A stretch of 58,944 bases of DNA from Uliginosibacterium gangwonense (GCA_020723855.1 DYIB01000004.1:3266-62209); one strand, 5' to 3'; shown: positions 46,929 through 56,662, numbered from the stretch's first letter. The notes: a model not told the origin generated them from the sequence alone. Made by a program: numbers and translations.

Positions 46929-49388
46929 ATGGATTTTGCTGAGTTTTTCCGTAAGGCGACAGGCCAGGAACGATATGGGTACCAGCAGCGGCTAGCGGAC
47001 GATCCATGGCCGGATGCCTTGAACATACCGACCGGACTGGGCAAGACTGCGGCGGTTACACTGGCGTGGATCTTTAAGCGGCGCATCCGGAACCACTCGG
47101 TCACGCCTCGCCGTTTGATATGGTGTCTGCCCATGCGTGTGCTGGCGGAACAGACGCAGCGCAACGCCGAGGATTGGCTGCGCCGCCTGGATCTTCTCGG
47201 CAACGTCGGTGAAGGCAAGATATCGGTACATCTCCTCATGGGTGGAGAGGACGACTTGAAGTCATGGGCCGAGTATCCCGAGGAAGAGATGATCCTGATC
47301 GGTACCCAGGACATGCTGTTGTCGCGGGCGCTCATGCGTGGTTATGGCATGAGCCGCTATCAGTGGCCGGTTCAGTTTGCGCTCCTACACACCGACAGCC
47401 TGTGGGTGTTCGATGAAATACAGCTGATGGGGCCTGGGCTTGCCACTTCGGCACAGCTGGAGGCTTTCCGCAGGATGTTGGGCACCGCTGGGAGCTGTCG
47501 TAGCCTCTGGGTATCCGCTACCCTCAACACCGCCTGGCTGGCTACGGTGGATATGACGCCGTACCTGGAGCGTTTGGGATGTCTTACGCTTGATGTCAAC
47601 GACTCACAGCAGCCGGCGGTACGCGGACGGTATGAGGCCGTCAAGAGGTTGCATCGGGCCGCCGCCAGGCTGGAAGGCGACAACCGGGCCGCTGTCGAGG
47701 CGTATCTCGTATCGCTCGCTGCAGAAGTACTGGAAAAGCACGTTCCCGGTACCACGACCCTGGTGATTCTCAACACCGTGGAACGCGCGCAGGGACTCAT
47801 GCGGCAGCTCAAGAATGACGGCCATGACGTGGAACTGCTCCTGGTTCATGCCCGTTTCCGGGCCAGGGAGCGTAGGGAAGCGGAAGCCAGGCTGCGGGAA
47901 CCACCAGACTCTATTGGGCGCATTGTGGTGGCGACGCAGGCGGTGGAGGCAGGCGTCGACCTGACCAGCCGGACGCTTTTTACCGAGTTGGCTCCGTGGT
48001 CTTCCTTGGTACAGCGCTTCGGTCGCTGCAACCGCTACGGTGAGTGTGGTCAGCATGGCGCGGACATTTATTGGATCGATCTGGCCGCTTCATTCGCATC
48101 GCCCTACGGTGAAACAGACTTGTTGTCAAGCCAGGAGCGTTTGCGCACCCTGGCCACCGCCAGCCCTGCCGTGCTGCCACCCACGGACCAGCCTGCCCCC
48201 GATACGTTTGTGCTGCGGCGCAAGGATTTTCTGGAATTGTTCAACACCGATCCCGACCTGTCGGGATTCGACATCGATATCTCGCCTTACGTCCGCGACG
48301 CGGATGATACCGACGCGCAGGTATTCTGGCGGGTCATTCCGCGCGACAAACGCGGAGCTGCACTACTGGACGATGTCGGAAGACCCAGGCCAGAAGAGAT
48401 CTGCCGTGCCTCCATGTCTCAGTTGGATACGTATCTCAAGCGCATCAGACGAAAGCAAGGGGACTGTTGGCGTTGGGACGCCCTTGACGGTAAGTGGGTG
48501 GCGCTGGGAGATCGTATCTGGCCGGGCATGACACTTCTGTTGGATGCAGCGCTGGGTGGTTACGTACCGGACCTTGGGTTCGTGGCAGCCGACGGTAACG
48601 AGGTAGAGCCTGTGCCGTTTCCCGAAACCCACGCCATGCAGGAGAGCTATGGTGACGATCCGCACAGCCGTTTGGGCCGTGCCGTGCCGCTGGATCGGCA
48701 CCTGCGCGACGTCGAGCAGGCGGCCCGGGCACTGTGTAACGCGGTGGGATTGGAGCGCTGGCTGGCCGACGCGGTCATTGAGGCGGCCCGCTGGCACGAC
48801 GTGGGCAAGGCCCATGAGGCCTTTCAGAACATGCTGCGCACGGCCATGCGCAATCCACAAGCGGCGCAGGGCGTACTTTGGGCCAAGTCCGATGGACAGA
48901 TCCAGCGCAAGCCTGACTACTACATTGACAGGGACGGGCAAAAGCAGCCCCGACCCTGTTTCCGCCACGAACTGGCCTCCGCCCTTGCCTGGCTCGCCCA
49001 CAACGGCCATTTGCCACAGGCCGATCTCGTTGCTTACCTGATCGCGGCCCACCATGGCAAGGTGCGTATGGGGCTGCGCGCTCAGCCCGGCGAGACTCGG
49101 CCCGAGGATGCGGAAACCCTCTTTGCGCGTGGCGTGTGGGCCGGGGACCACTTGCCCGCGGTGCGGATCGATGACGTCGAGACGGTGCCGCCCACCGAGT
49201 TGCGGCTCGACATCATGCAACTGGGTGAAGGACCGCAAGGCCTCTCCTGGACGGCACGTACGCAAAGACTGCTTGCTGAACATGGTCCATTCCGTCTCGC
49301 TTGGCTGGAGGCGCTGGTGCGACTGGCCGACTGGCGTGCGACCCGCCTAGAGCAGACGGAACCGATGCTGGCGGAGAGTGCCGCATGA
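46929..49388 (+). CDS. cas3: Type I-G Cas3 helicase-nuclease (helicase first, HD last)
   Basis: An 819-residue Cas3. The SF2 helicase comes first: IPTGLGKTAAVTLA (Walker A, about residue 37), FDEIQLMG (motif II, about 160), VSATLN (motif III), VATQAVEAGVDL and QRFGRCNRYGE (motif VI). The HD nuclease is at the C-terminus: AARWHDVGKAHEAF near 620, CFRHELASALAW and IAAHHGKVR near 707. This domain order is the one known for subtype I-G (I-U). Cas3 degrades DNA recognised by the Csx17-Csb1-Csb2 complex. It heads the cas series; the third codon positions look less GC-biased than in the TCA genes. Confidence 0.95.
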   Translation: MDFAEFFRKATGQERYGYQQRLADDPWPDALNIPTGLGKTAAVTLAWIFKRRIRNHSVTPRRLIWCLPMRVLAEQTQRNAEDWLRRLDLLGNVGEGKISVHLLMGGEDDLKSWAEYPEEEMILIGTQDMLLSRALMRGYGMSRYQWPVQFALLHTDSLWVFDEIQLMGPGLATSAQLEAFRRMLGTAGSCRSLWVSATLNTAWLATVDMTPYLERLGCLTLDVNDSQQPAVRGRYEAVKRLHRAAARLEGDNRAAVEAYLVSLAAEVLEKHVPGTTTLVILNTVERAQGLMRQLKNDGHDVELLLVHARFRARERREAEARLREPPDSIGRIVVATQAVEAGVDLTSRTLFTELAPWSSLVQRFGRCNRYGECGQHGADIYWIDLAASFASPYGETDLLSSQERLRTLATASPAVLPPTDQPAPDTFVLRRKDFLELFNTDPDLSGFDIDISPYVRDADDTDAQVFWRVIPRDKRGAALLDDVGRPRPEEICRASMSQLDTYLKRIRRKQGDCWRWDALDGKWVALGDRIWPGMTLLLDAALGGYVPDLGFVAADGNEVEPVPFPETHAMQESYGDDPHSRLGRAVPLDRHLRDVEQAARALCNAVGLERWLADAVIEAARWHDVGKAHEAFQNMLRTAMRNPQAAQGVLWAKSDGQIQRKPDYYIDRDGQKQPRPCFRHELASALAWLAHNGHLPQADLVAYLIAAHHGKVRMGLRAQPGETRPEDAETLFARGVWAGDHLPAVRIDDVETVPPTELRLDIMQLGEGPQGLSWTARTQRLLAEHGPFRLAWLEALVRLADWRATRLEQTEPMLAESAA

Positions 49389-49416
49389 AACTCAATCATC
49401 GAGAAGAAACAGAAGC

Positions 49417-49590
49417 ATGACTGAACGGAATCGATTGGATTGGAATGCTGCGGCCTGGGAGAGGCAGCGGCGAGCGATGCTCCGCGACTTATTGCGACTT
49501 GGCATGCGCGAGCGTTTGCAGGCCCTCGAAGAGCTTTGTGACACCGATCGGCATTTCATGGAGATGCAAGAACAAGGGCGATGCCGTTAG
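49417..49590 (+). CDS. Small helical protein of unknown function in the cas operon
   Basis: A 57-residue, highly charged and probably all-helical protein (LDWNAAAWERQRRAMLRDLL, ERLQALEELCDTDRHFMEMQ). It lies between cas3 and csx17, 28 bases after cas3 and 11 bases before the csx17 start; the ribosome site of csx17 overlaps its stop. Such tight packing argues that it is expressed. The size and helicity are compatible with a small subunit or adaptor, but I recognise no family, and type I-G complexes are described without a separately encoded small subunit. A longer version from an ATG 39 bases upstream would overlap the end of cas3. Confidence 0.6.
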   Translation: MTERNRLDWNAAAWERQRRAMLRDLLRLGMRERLQALEELCDTDRHFMEMQEQGRCR

Positions 49591-49601
49591 GAGAACGGGA
49601 C

Positions 49602-51797
49602 ATGAACAATACCCAACATGTTACTGGTGTGGCTGATAGCAAAGGCCATTGGCAGAAAGAAGACACGCGGAGCGAAATATCCCTGACCGGCTGTACCCCT
49701 ACGCCGCTTGCCTCCTATCTCAAGGCGCTCGGCATCCTGCGCCTGGTAGCCGAGCAGGCCGATCCGGATGTCATGGGTTATTGGGCCGATGAACATTTCG
49801 TGTTGGTTACCGCGTTGAATCGGGATGCCTTGAGGCATTTCTTTCTTCATGAATACCGGCCCACGCCACTCCTTTCTCCGTGGAACGGTGGGAGCGGGTT
49901 TTATCGCGAAGGAAACGAAACGGCATGGGCAACACTCTCAACCGTGAGCGCGGCGACCGCGGCACGGTGGCGATCGTACAGGGACGCGGCCCGGGCGGTC
50001 TCCTCCGTAATTGACGCTATGGGGCTTGCGAGTAAACCGGAAGGCGAAGAGAAGCATCGTCTTCTGAGCCGGCTGCGTGCGTCATTGGCCGAGGAGTTTC
50101 TGTCATGGCTGGACGCTGCCGTGCTGCTCACCGATGCAGAACCCCAGTATCCGCCGATTCTCGGGACCGGAGGCAATGACGGCCGCTTGGATTTCACCAG
50201 CAATTACATGCAGCGATTACTGGAGATGTTCGATGTTGAATCCGGCCGGCCGATCGGGGATACGGCAATACGATTGGACACCGCCCTGTTTGACAGTATT
50301 GCTCCGGGCCTTACCGGCAATGCCATCGGCCAGTTCTCACCCGGCGCCGCCGGTGGGCCGAACAGCTCCACAGGTTTTGGTGGCGGATCGCTGGTCAATC
50401 CCTGGGACTATGTGTTGATGCTGGAAGGCGCATTGCTGTTTGCAGCTGCCGCGACACGCAAGCTGGAAGGACAAGATCGTGCAGCGCTGAGTTATCCTTT
50501 TACAGTGCGCCCGAGCGGTATCGGTGCCGGCGCCACTGCCATCGGTGACGAAGCGCCTGCGCGGGCCGAGATCTGGATGCCGCTGTGGTCTCGGCCAGCA
50601 AGCCTGCCAGAGTTGCGGACGCTGTTGAGCGACGGGCGGGTGACCCTGGGACGAACGCGTGCCCGGGATGGACTGGATTTCGTGCGCGCCGTGGCCAATC
50701 TCGGTGTGGAGCGGGGGATCGATGCCTTCCAGCGTTATGCCTTCATGATGCGTTCCGGCAAGGCCTATCTCGCCACGCCGCTCAATCGGATTCCGGTTCG
50801 TCGCAATCCCAGAGCCGAGCTCATCGACCAACTCGACCGCAAAGACTGGCTTTCCCGCTTTCGCCGTACGGCACGGAACAAGAACGCATCCGCCCGCCTG
50901 CAAGGGTTGGCCCGTCGCCTGGAAGATGCCCTTTTCGATCTGGCCCGCGCAACCGATCCACAAACCGTGCAGCAGGTGCTTGCACAGCTGGGTAGGGTCC
51001 AGACATGTCTTGCGCGAAGTCCGGGGTTGCGGGATGAGGTCAAGCCGGTGCCGCTGCTCTGGCGCGATTGGGTCTTTGCTGCGCTGGATGAAAGTGATGA
51101 GTTCCGTATTGCGGCAGCTTTGGCCGGGCTGGATGGAGGGCTGCCCATGCGTATGCATCTGGCCTCCATCGATCCTGACAAGCCTTGGGACTGGAAGGCG
51201 GACAGTCGCCTCGCGGTCTGGGGACAAGGATCTCTCGAAAACAACCTTGCGCATGTGCTGGAACGGCGCTTGCTAGCAGCGGAGCGCAACGAACGGTTCG
51301 ACCCTTGGGCGGGCCGTTGTCCGGCCGATCTACAGGCCGTCGCTGCATTTCTCGACGGGACGACCGACGACCGCCGTATCGCGGAACTGCTGGCGGGGCT
51401 TGCCTGCTGTCATTTGCCGGATTACCTCCCGCGCCGCGATCAGGATGCAAACGCCGCTGTCTTGACCGCCGCTTATGCCCTGATGAAGCCACTGTTCACG
51501 TCCAAGACGCAGTTGCATGAGTCGGGACTGTTGCGGGAAGACCAGCACCTGCCCTTGCCGGCGGCCGTCCTGCGTCTGCTGCGTGCGAATCGGACGGGCG
51601 AGGCATTGCGCCTCGTCCGGCAGCGCCGCCAAGCAGCCGGGCTGCCGGATGCCGGATGGCGGATCTCGGGGTCGGGTGGTTCCGGTCCCAGATTGTTGGC
51701 GGCATTGATGGTGCCGACGACAGGCCATGTCTTGAAGGTGCTTGAATCGAAGGTCGGCGCTCAGAGTGGACACCAGCCCGAACGCTTGGCCGGCTAA
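49602..51797 (+). CDS. csx17: Type I-G large subunit Csx17 (Cas8g)
   Basis: A 731-residue protein. ISLTGCTPTPLASYLKALGI near the N-terminus and LLSPWNGGSGFY are the recognisable Csx17 signatures; the rest has FGGGSLVNPWDYVLMLEGAL and a long helical C-terminal half. Cas8g spans the inside of the I-G effector and helps recruit Cas3. The ATG with TAGGAGA 8 bases upstream is chosen; an ATG 21 bases earlier overlaps the small gene's stop. The gene ends 33 bases before csb1. Confidence 0.93.
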   Translation: MNNTQHVTGVADSKGHWQKEDTRSEISLTGCTPTPLASYLKALGILRLVAEQADPDVMGYWADEHFVLVTALNRDALRHFFLHEYRPTPLLSPWNGGSGFYREGNETAWATLSTVSAATAARWRSYRDAARAVSSVIDAMGLASKPEGEEKHRLLSRLRASLAEEFLSWLDAAVLLTDAEPQYPPILGTGGNDGRLDFTSNYMQRLLEMFDVESGRPIGDTAIRLDTALFDSIAPGLTGNAIGQFSPGAAGGPNSSTGFGGGSLVNPWDYVLMLEGALLFAAAATRKLEGQDRAALSYPFTVRPSGIGAGATAIGDEAPARAEIWMPLWSRPASLPELRTLLSDGRVTLGRTRARDGLDFVRAVANLGVERGIDAFQRYAFMMRSGKAYLATPLNRIPVRRNPRAELIDQLDRKDWLSRFRRTARNKNASARLQGLARRLEDALFDLARATDPQTVQQVLAQLGRVQTCLARSPGLRDEVKPVPLLWRDWVFAALDESDEFRIAAALAGLDGGLPMRMHLASIDPDKPWDWKADSRLAVWGQGSLENNLAHVLERRLLAAERNERFDPWAGRCPADLQAVAAFLDGTTDDRRIAELLAGLACCHLPDYLPRRDQDANAAVLTAAYALMKPLFTSKTQLHESGLLREDQHLPLPAAVLRLLRANRTGEALRLVRQRRQAAGLPDAGWRISGSGGSGPRLLAALMVPTTGHVLKVLESKVGAQSGHQPERLAG

Positions 51798-51803
51798 CGC
51801 TGA

Positions 51804-52778
<975 letters not shown>

Positions 52779-52780
52779 CC

Positions 52781-54316
52781 ATGCTGGCCATCGCGATCCG
52801 TTTTCTTGCGGGGCGTTACCATGCCACCCCCTGGGGCCGGCATGTGAACGAGGCCGATGTGGAGTGGCCGCCGTCGCCTTGGCGGCTGTTACGGGCATTG
52901 ATCGCCACCTGGCACCGGAAGCTCGATCCGGAGAGTTATCCGGAAGCGGTGCTGGAGCGGCTGGTGAATGCTCTGAGCCGCGTGCTACCGGTATACAGGC
53001 TACCCGAGGCGGTCCATGCGCATACCCGCCACTACATGCCGGTACGCGAGGGCAGGGCGGACAAGCCGGTTCTCGTCTTCGATGCCTTCCTGCGACTAAA
53101 TCCGGATGAGCCGCTGATCATCGCCTGGCCGGAAATCGAGTTGAGCGCGGACGAAACGGCATTGCTCGATCGTCTGCTCGCGGACATCGGTTTTCTCGGA
53201 CGCGCCGAGAGCTGGGTGGAATGCAGGCGGCTGGATGACTGGGACGCGCAGGAGGCCAACTGCCGGGCCGACGATTTGGCCACCGATCCCGCCACCGGCG
53301 AGAGTCTGGAACCCGTCAGGCTGCTTGCGCCGGTGGCTGCCAGCGAGTACGACGCGTGGCGTAGCGACACGTTGGCGCGCATCGATCTAAAGTCTTTCCC
53401 GAAGAAGAAGAAGCGAGAGATGATCGAGTCGACCCTATCGGGAAGGCTGATCGATGCATTGCGGCTGGACACCGCCGAGGTTCAGGCAGCGGGGTGGAGC
53501 CGCGTACCCGGGGCGCAGGAAGTCCTTTTCCACCGTCCGGATGGCGCGCTTGCGGTGCGCCGCAGGCAGGCAGTCAAGCGGGGCGACGGCGCACGAATTA
53601 CCACGGCTCGTTTCGCCTTGGCGGGGAGGCCCCTGCCGTGCCTGGAAAACGCCGTCCGCATCGGCGAGCTGATCCGTAGCGCGCTCATGCACCATGCCAA
53701 GTGGCTGTTCGGCGAAGGGCACATTCCTCCGGTCCTGTCAGGCCACGGCCTTCCCGAGCACAACCGTCATGGGCACGCCTTTTTCCTGCCTGAAGATGCC
53801 GACATGGACGGTCGTATCGATCATGTCACGGTTCATGTGCCGGATGGATGTTCGGTTGAAGTGTTGCGTATCTTTGATCGATTGAATCGATTGTATGAGC
53901 GGGAAGGTCATGAGTGGAGCGTAGTACTTGAGGGAATTGGCGGGGACGACGCTTTCGCTGTCGGCACGCTTGACACTTCGAGGATCCTCGGTATCGCCGC
54001 ACATTGGGAGTCCGTGACACCTTATCTGCATCCCTGGCACCGGAAGAAACAGGGCTTCGGTCATGTGGAACAGTTACGGCGGGAATGCAGGGAGCGCGGA
54101 TTGCCCGAACCTGACGTGGAGCTGGTTGACTCCATAACCATCAAAGGGAGGAAAAGACGGCCAGTGCATTTTCACCGGTTTCGCGATAAACGCGGCTTGA
54201 TTCAGCCGGACACCCATGGTTGCTTTGCACGCCTGACTTTTGCCGAACCGGTTAGAGGCCCCGTCGCTTTGGGATTTGGATGTCATTTCGGATTGGGTAT
54301 GTTTAGGCCGGTGTGA
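52781..54316 (+). CDS. csb2: Type I-G Csb2 (Cas5-Cas6 fusion)
   Basis: A 511-residue protein of the GSU0054 family. The N-terminal Cas5-like part begins IAIRFLAGRYHATPWGRHV with VEWPPSPWRLLRALIATWH, a strong Csb2 signature. The C-terminal part (from about 300) carries GHAFFLPEDADMDGRIDHV and ends in GPVALGFGCHFGLGMFRP, a Gly-rich RAMP end like Cas6. In I-G systems Csb2 cuts the pre-crRNA and stays on its 3' end. The catalytic residue cannot be assigned by eye. Confidence 0.94.
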   Translation: MLAIAIRFLAGRYHATPWGRHVNEADVEWPPSPWRLLRALIATWHRKLDPESYPEAVLERLVNALSRVLPVYRLPEAVHAHTRHYMPVREGRADKPVLVFDAFLRLNPDEPLIIAWPEIELSADETALLDRLLADIGFLGRAESWVECRRLDDWDAQEANCRADDLATDPATGESLEPVRLLAPVAASEYDAWRSDTLARIDLKSFPKKKKREMIESTLSGRLIDALRLDTAEVQAAGWSRVPGAQEVLFHRPDGALAVRRRQAVKRGDGARITTARFALAGRPLPCLENAVRIGELIRSALMHHAKWLFGEGHIPPVLSGHGLPEHNRHGHAFFLPEDADMDGRIDHVTVHVPDGCSVEVLRIFDRLNRLYEREGHEWSVVLEGIGGDDAFAVGTLDTSRILGIAAHWESVTPYLHPWHRKKQGFGHVEQLRRECRERGLPEPDVELVDSITIKGRKRRPVHFHRFRDKRGLIQPDTHGCFARLTFAEPVRGPVALGFGCHFGLGMFRPV

Positions 54317-54445
54317 GGGGAACCTCATCGCCGACGATCTCTATTTCCGTTCCGCAGCCGAGTCGACCAGGAAATCCGCATCGCTCTGGCGGGATCGAAA
54401 TCGTCACCGCGTGCCGCTGAACCGAAGCAATAATGGAATACAGCC

Positions 54446-55432
54446 ATGCACCGCCCCATTCCCGTCGCCATTGATGACCGCGAACGCGCAGGCCCGGTGC
54501 CGGACCTGCTGGCGCAGGCCGGCATCTTCGAATCGGAAGTCAGGCGCCTCGCGGTGGGGGACTATTTGGTGGACGGGCGTTTCCTGTTCGAGCGCAAGAC
54601 CCTTGCTGATCTCGCGCTATCGATCAAGCAAGGGCGGCTGTTCAGCCAGGCCTTGCGCCTGGCGGCATCCCCCTTGCAGACGGGGTTGATCCTGGAAGGT
54701 ATGGCCGGCGATCTAAAGGGCAGCGGCATGCATTGGGAGGCGGTGCAGGGCGCCCTGGTTACGGTGGCGTTGTTTGTTGGACTCCCCATACTCCGCACTC
54801 GTACGCCTCTTGAAACGGTGCGCACTTTTCAGTTCGCAGCCGTCCAAGGACGCACCGTGGCAGATGGCGCGCTGCCGCGCCGCGGACGCCGGCCCAAGGG
54901 GAAAGCGGCCGTGCAGTCGTATGTGTTGCAGGGGCTGCCGGGGATCGGTCCGGAGCGGGCGAAGCGATTGCTCGAACGCTTCGGTACAGTGGAGGGGGTG
55001 CTTACGGCGAGCGCGGATGAACTGGAATCGGTTCCGGGCATAGGCGAGCGCATAGCCCGGCTCATGCGCTGGGCGGTGGAAGAGAATCGCGGGATTTACG
55101 AAGTCGAGGTCGCTACGTCTCCACCGCCGTCAGGGTCTCATCCGGTTGCCCACCGCTGGTACGCCAATCTCCAGGGAGGCGTCCCATTGGGCTACGCCCA
55201 CAAACACGCCACCGGCGCGGCGAACAGCCTCTCTCCAAAGGGCACGACAGTATCGCCATCGTACAAGACGATACCCAGCTTGAATTCGTTGTCGCAGGCG
55301 CGGGCGAGTTTCTTCAGCCCTTTGAAGTCGGACGCGGTCACCGTGGCGGCCGCCTTGACTTCTATGCCGACGACGCTGCCGTCGTCGGCTTCGACCACGA
55401 CGTCGACCTCGTCCTGGTCCTTGTCGCGATAG
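54446..55432 (+). CDS. ERCC4 (XPF/Hef-like) nuclease with tandem HhH motifs
   Basis: A 328-codon frame whose first ~222 residues are a clear XPF-type nuclease. The ERCC4 active-site set is intact: DDRERAG at 10-16, GDY at 38-40 and ERKTLAD at 49-55 (D, E, R, K, D), then SIKQGRLFSQALRL. Two helix-hairpin-helix motifs follow: LPGIGPERAKRLLERFG at 164-180 and VPGIGERIARLMRW at 196-209. XPF/Hef nucleases cut branched DNA in archaea and eukaryotes and are uncommon in bacteria. It lies in cas gene direction 129 bases after csb2. Residues from about 249 are antisense to the ATPase gene and low in complexity (SASTTTSTSSWSLS), so the native C-terminus was probably nearer residue 225. Confidence 0.85.
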   Translation: MHRPIPVAIDDRERAGPVPDLLAQAGIFESEVRRLAVGDYLVDGRFLFERKTLADLALSIKQGRLFSQALRLAASPLQTGLILEGMAGDLKGSGMHWEAVQGALVTVALFVGLPILRTRTPLETVRTFQFAAVQGRTVADGALPRRGRRPKGKAAVQSYVLQGLPGIGPERAKRLLERFGTVEGVLTASADELESVPGIGERIARLMRWAVEENRGIYEVEVATSPPPSGSHPVAHRWYANLQGGVPLGYAHKHATGAANSLSPKGTTVSPSYKTIPSLNSLSQARASFFSPLKSDAVTVAAALTSMPTTLPSSASTTTSTSSWSLSR

Positions 55433-56430
55433 TGGTACAGCGCGATGCCTTGATCGAGCCAGGAGGCCAGTTTGGCGATCTCGGAGAAGACGAAGGTTTC
55501 GAGCAAGGGGCCGAGCAGCGCGCGATCCCGCTCGATGCGCTCCGCGGTGGCGCCCTGTACGGCAGCCAGGAGTCCGGCGTCGAGGAAATGCAGCTTGGGC
55601 GTCTTCACGAGGCGCTTGAGCCGGTTGCGGTGCCATGGTTCGACCCGCCGCATCAGGAACAGTTGTTCAAGGGCGGTGAGGTATTTCCGGACGGTCTTGT
55701 CGTCGAGGCCGATGCGCGCGCCGAGCTGCGTGAAGTTGACGAGTTGCCCCGAGTGATGCGCCGCTGCGCGGATCAGGCGCTGCAGGACATCGAGCTTTCC
55801 CACTCCAGCGACGTCTCGCACGTCTCGTTGCACGATGGCTTGCAGGTAGTCGCGCGCCCAGGCTCGGCGTCGTGTCGCCTCGGCGCGCCTGATCATCTCC
55901 GGATAGCCGCCGCGCAAGACTGCCTCCATCAATGGAGTGCCCCAGGTGCCATCCGTGGGTGCGGTCAGGATTCCCGCCAAGGCCTGTACCAGAAACTGGG
56001 GCTTCTTTCCCAGGATTTCGCTGTACGAGAGCGGAAACAGGCTGACGATTTCCATGCGGCCTGCGAGGCTCTCGGAGACTTGGGGCAGGGCGAGCACGTT
56101 GGCCGATCCGGTGAGCAGGAACCGGCCAGGGCGGCGATCTTCATCCACCGAGCGCTTTATGGCGCGCAGGATCTCGGGGACGCGCTGCACTTCGTCTATG
56201 GTGGCGCGGTCGATGCCGCGGATAAATCCGGCCGGATCGCTGCGGGCGGCTGCAAGCGCGGTGTCATCGTCCAACGTGATGTAGCGGCGCCGGTCGCCGA
56301 CGAGGGAGCGCACGAGCGTAGTCTTGCCGCATTGGCGGGGGCCATTGACCATGACCACCGGCGTGTCCTTGAGTGCGACGGACACGCGCTCGGCTGAGAA
56401 ACGTGGCAAGAGGGAATCGCCAGGAGGCAT
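55192..56430 (-). CDS. AAA ATPase, AAA_14/DUF4143 family
   Basis: A 412-residue ATPase. VVMVNGPRQCGKTTLVRSL is Walker A, TIDEVQRVPEILRAIK Walker B, and FLLTGSANVLALPQVSESLA sensor 1, the standard AAA_14 set. The C-terminal DUF4143 part has FLDAGLLAAV and a restriction-like fold with HYRDKDQDEVDVVVEADDG and VGIEVKAAATV (D...E-x-K). Such genes are mobile accessory genes of unknown role. It is the only gene opposite to the cas genes here, overlaps the end of the ERCC4 frame by 241 bases and separates it from cas4-cas1. The ATG giving MPPGDSLL has GGAG-like sequence poor; upstream frame extensions cross the 22-bp repeats. Confidence 0.9.
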   Translation of the reverse strand: MPPGDSLLPRFSAERVSVALKDTPVVMVNGPRQCGKTTLVRSLVGDRRRYITLDDDTALAAARSDPAGFIRGIDRATIDEVQRVPEILRAIKRSVDEDRRPGRFLLTGSANVLALPQVSESLAGRMEIVSLFPLSYSEILGKKPQFLVQALAGILTAPTDGTWGTPLMEAVLRGGYPEMIRRAEATRRRAWARDYLQAIVQRDVRDVAGVGKLDVLQRLIRAAAHHSGQLVNFTQLGARIGLDDKTVRKYLTALEQLFLMRRVEPWHRNRLKRLVKTPKLHFLDAGLLAAVQGATAERIERDRALLGPLLETFVFSEIAKLASWLDQGIALYHYRDKDQDEVDVVVEADDGSVVGIEVKAAATVTASDFKGLKKLARACDNEFKLGIVLYDGDTVVPFGERLFAAPVACLWA

Positions 56431-56440
56431 GCGGGGTGTC

Positions 56441-56528
56441 GTCCAATCCGGATTGTAAGCCCGTCCAATTCGGATTATATATTCGTCCAATCCGGATTGT
56501 AAATGCGTCCAATCCGGATTATGTGGTC
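56441..56528. repeat. Four 22-bp tandem repeats (palindromic iterons) before the ATPase gene
   Basis: Units start at 56441, 56463, 56485 and 56507, exactly 22 bases apart, each beginning GTCCAATCCGGATT (GTCCAATTCGGATT in the second). Copies 1 and 3 contain the 12-base palindrome CAATCCGGATTG; copy 4 the 10-base core. The remaining 8 bases of each unit vary. They start 11 bases before the ATPase start codon, so they cover its promoter or leader. Two helical turns per unit would put all sites on one DNA face, as for an operator array. Confidence 0.85.
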
Positions 56529-56662
56529 CTTTCGACGGGGGAGGAAGTTCCCCTCCGCCGGCACCGGCGTTTGTTGGCAGTTCGATCACTCTGGGCGAGC
56601 AACTCAAGAACTCCACCGGCCTGGCGTTAACCATATTTCATATATCGTGTGGGACTATACCA

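Noticed and set aside
54317-54445. A gene in the 129-base gap between csb2 and the ERCC4 gene
   Set aside because: Short frames exist on both strands but none has a recognisable start site, motif or sensible length.
56441-56528. The four 22-bp repeats as a CRISPR array
   Set aside because: The conserved parts are only 14 bases and the variable parts 8 bases at strict 22-base period, far too short for repeats and spacers; the real array candidate lies after cas2.
56431-56634. N-terminal extension of the ATPase through the 22-bp repeats
   Set aside because: The frame is open, but the added residues only translate the repeats (NPDW, IRIG); the AAA_14 family begins near MPPGDSLLPRF.
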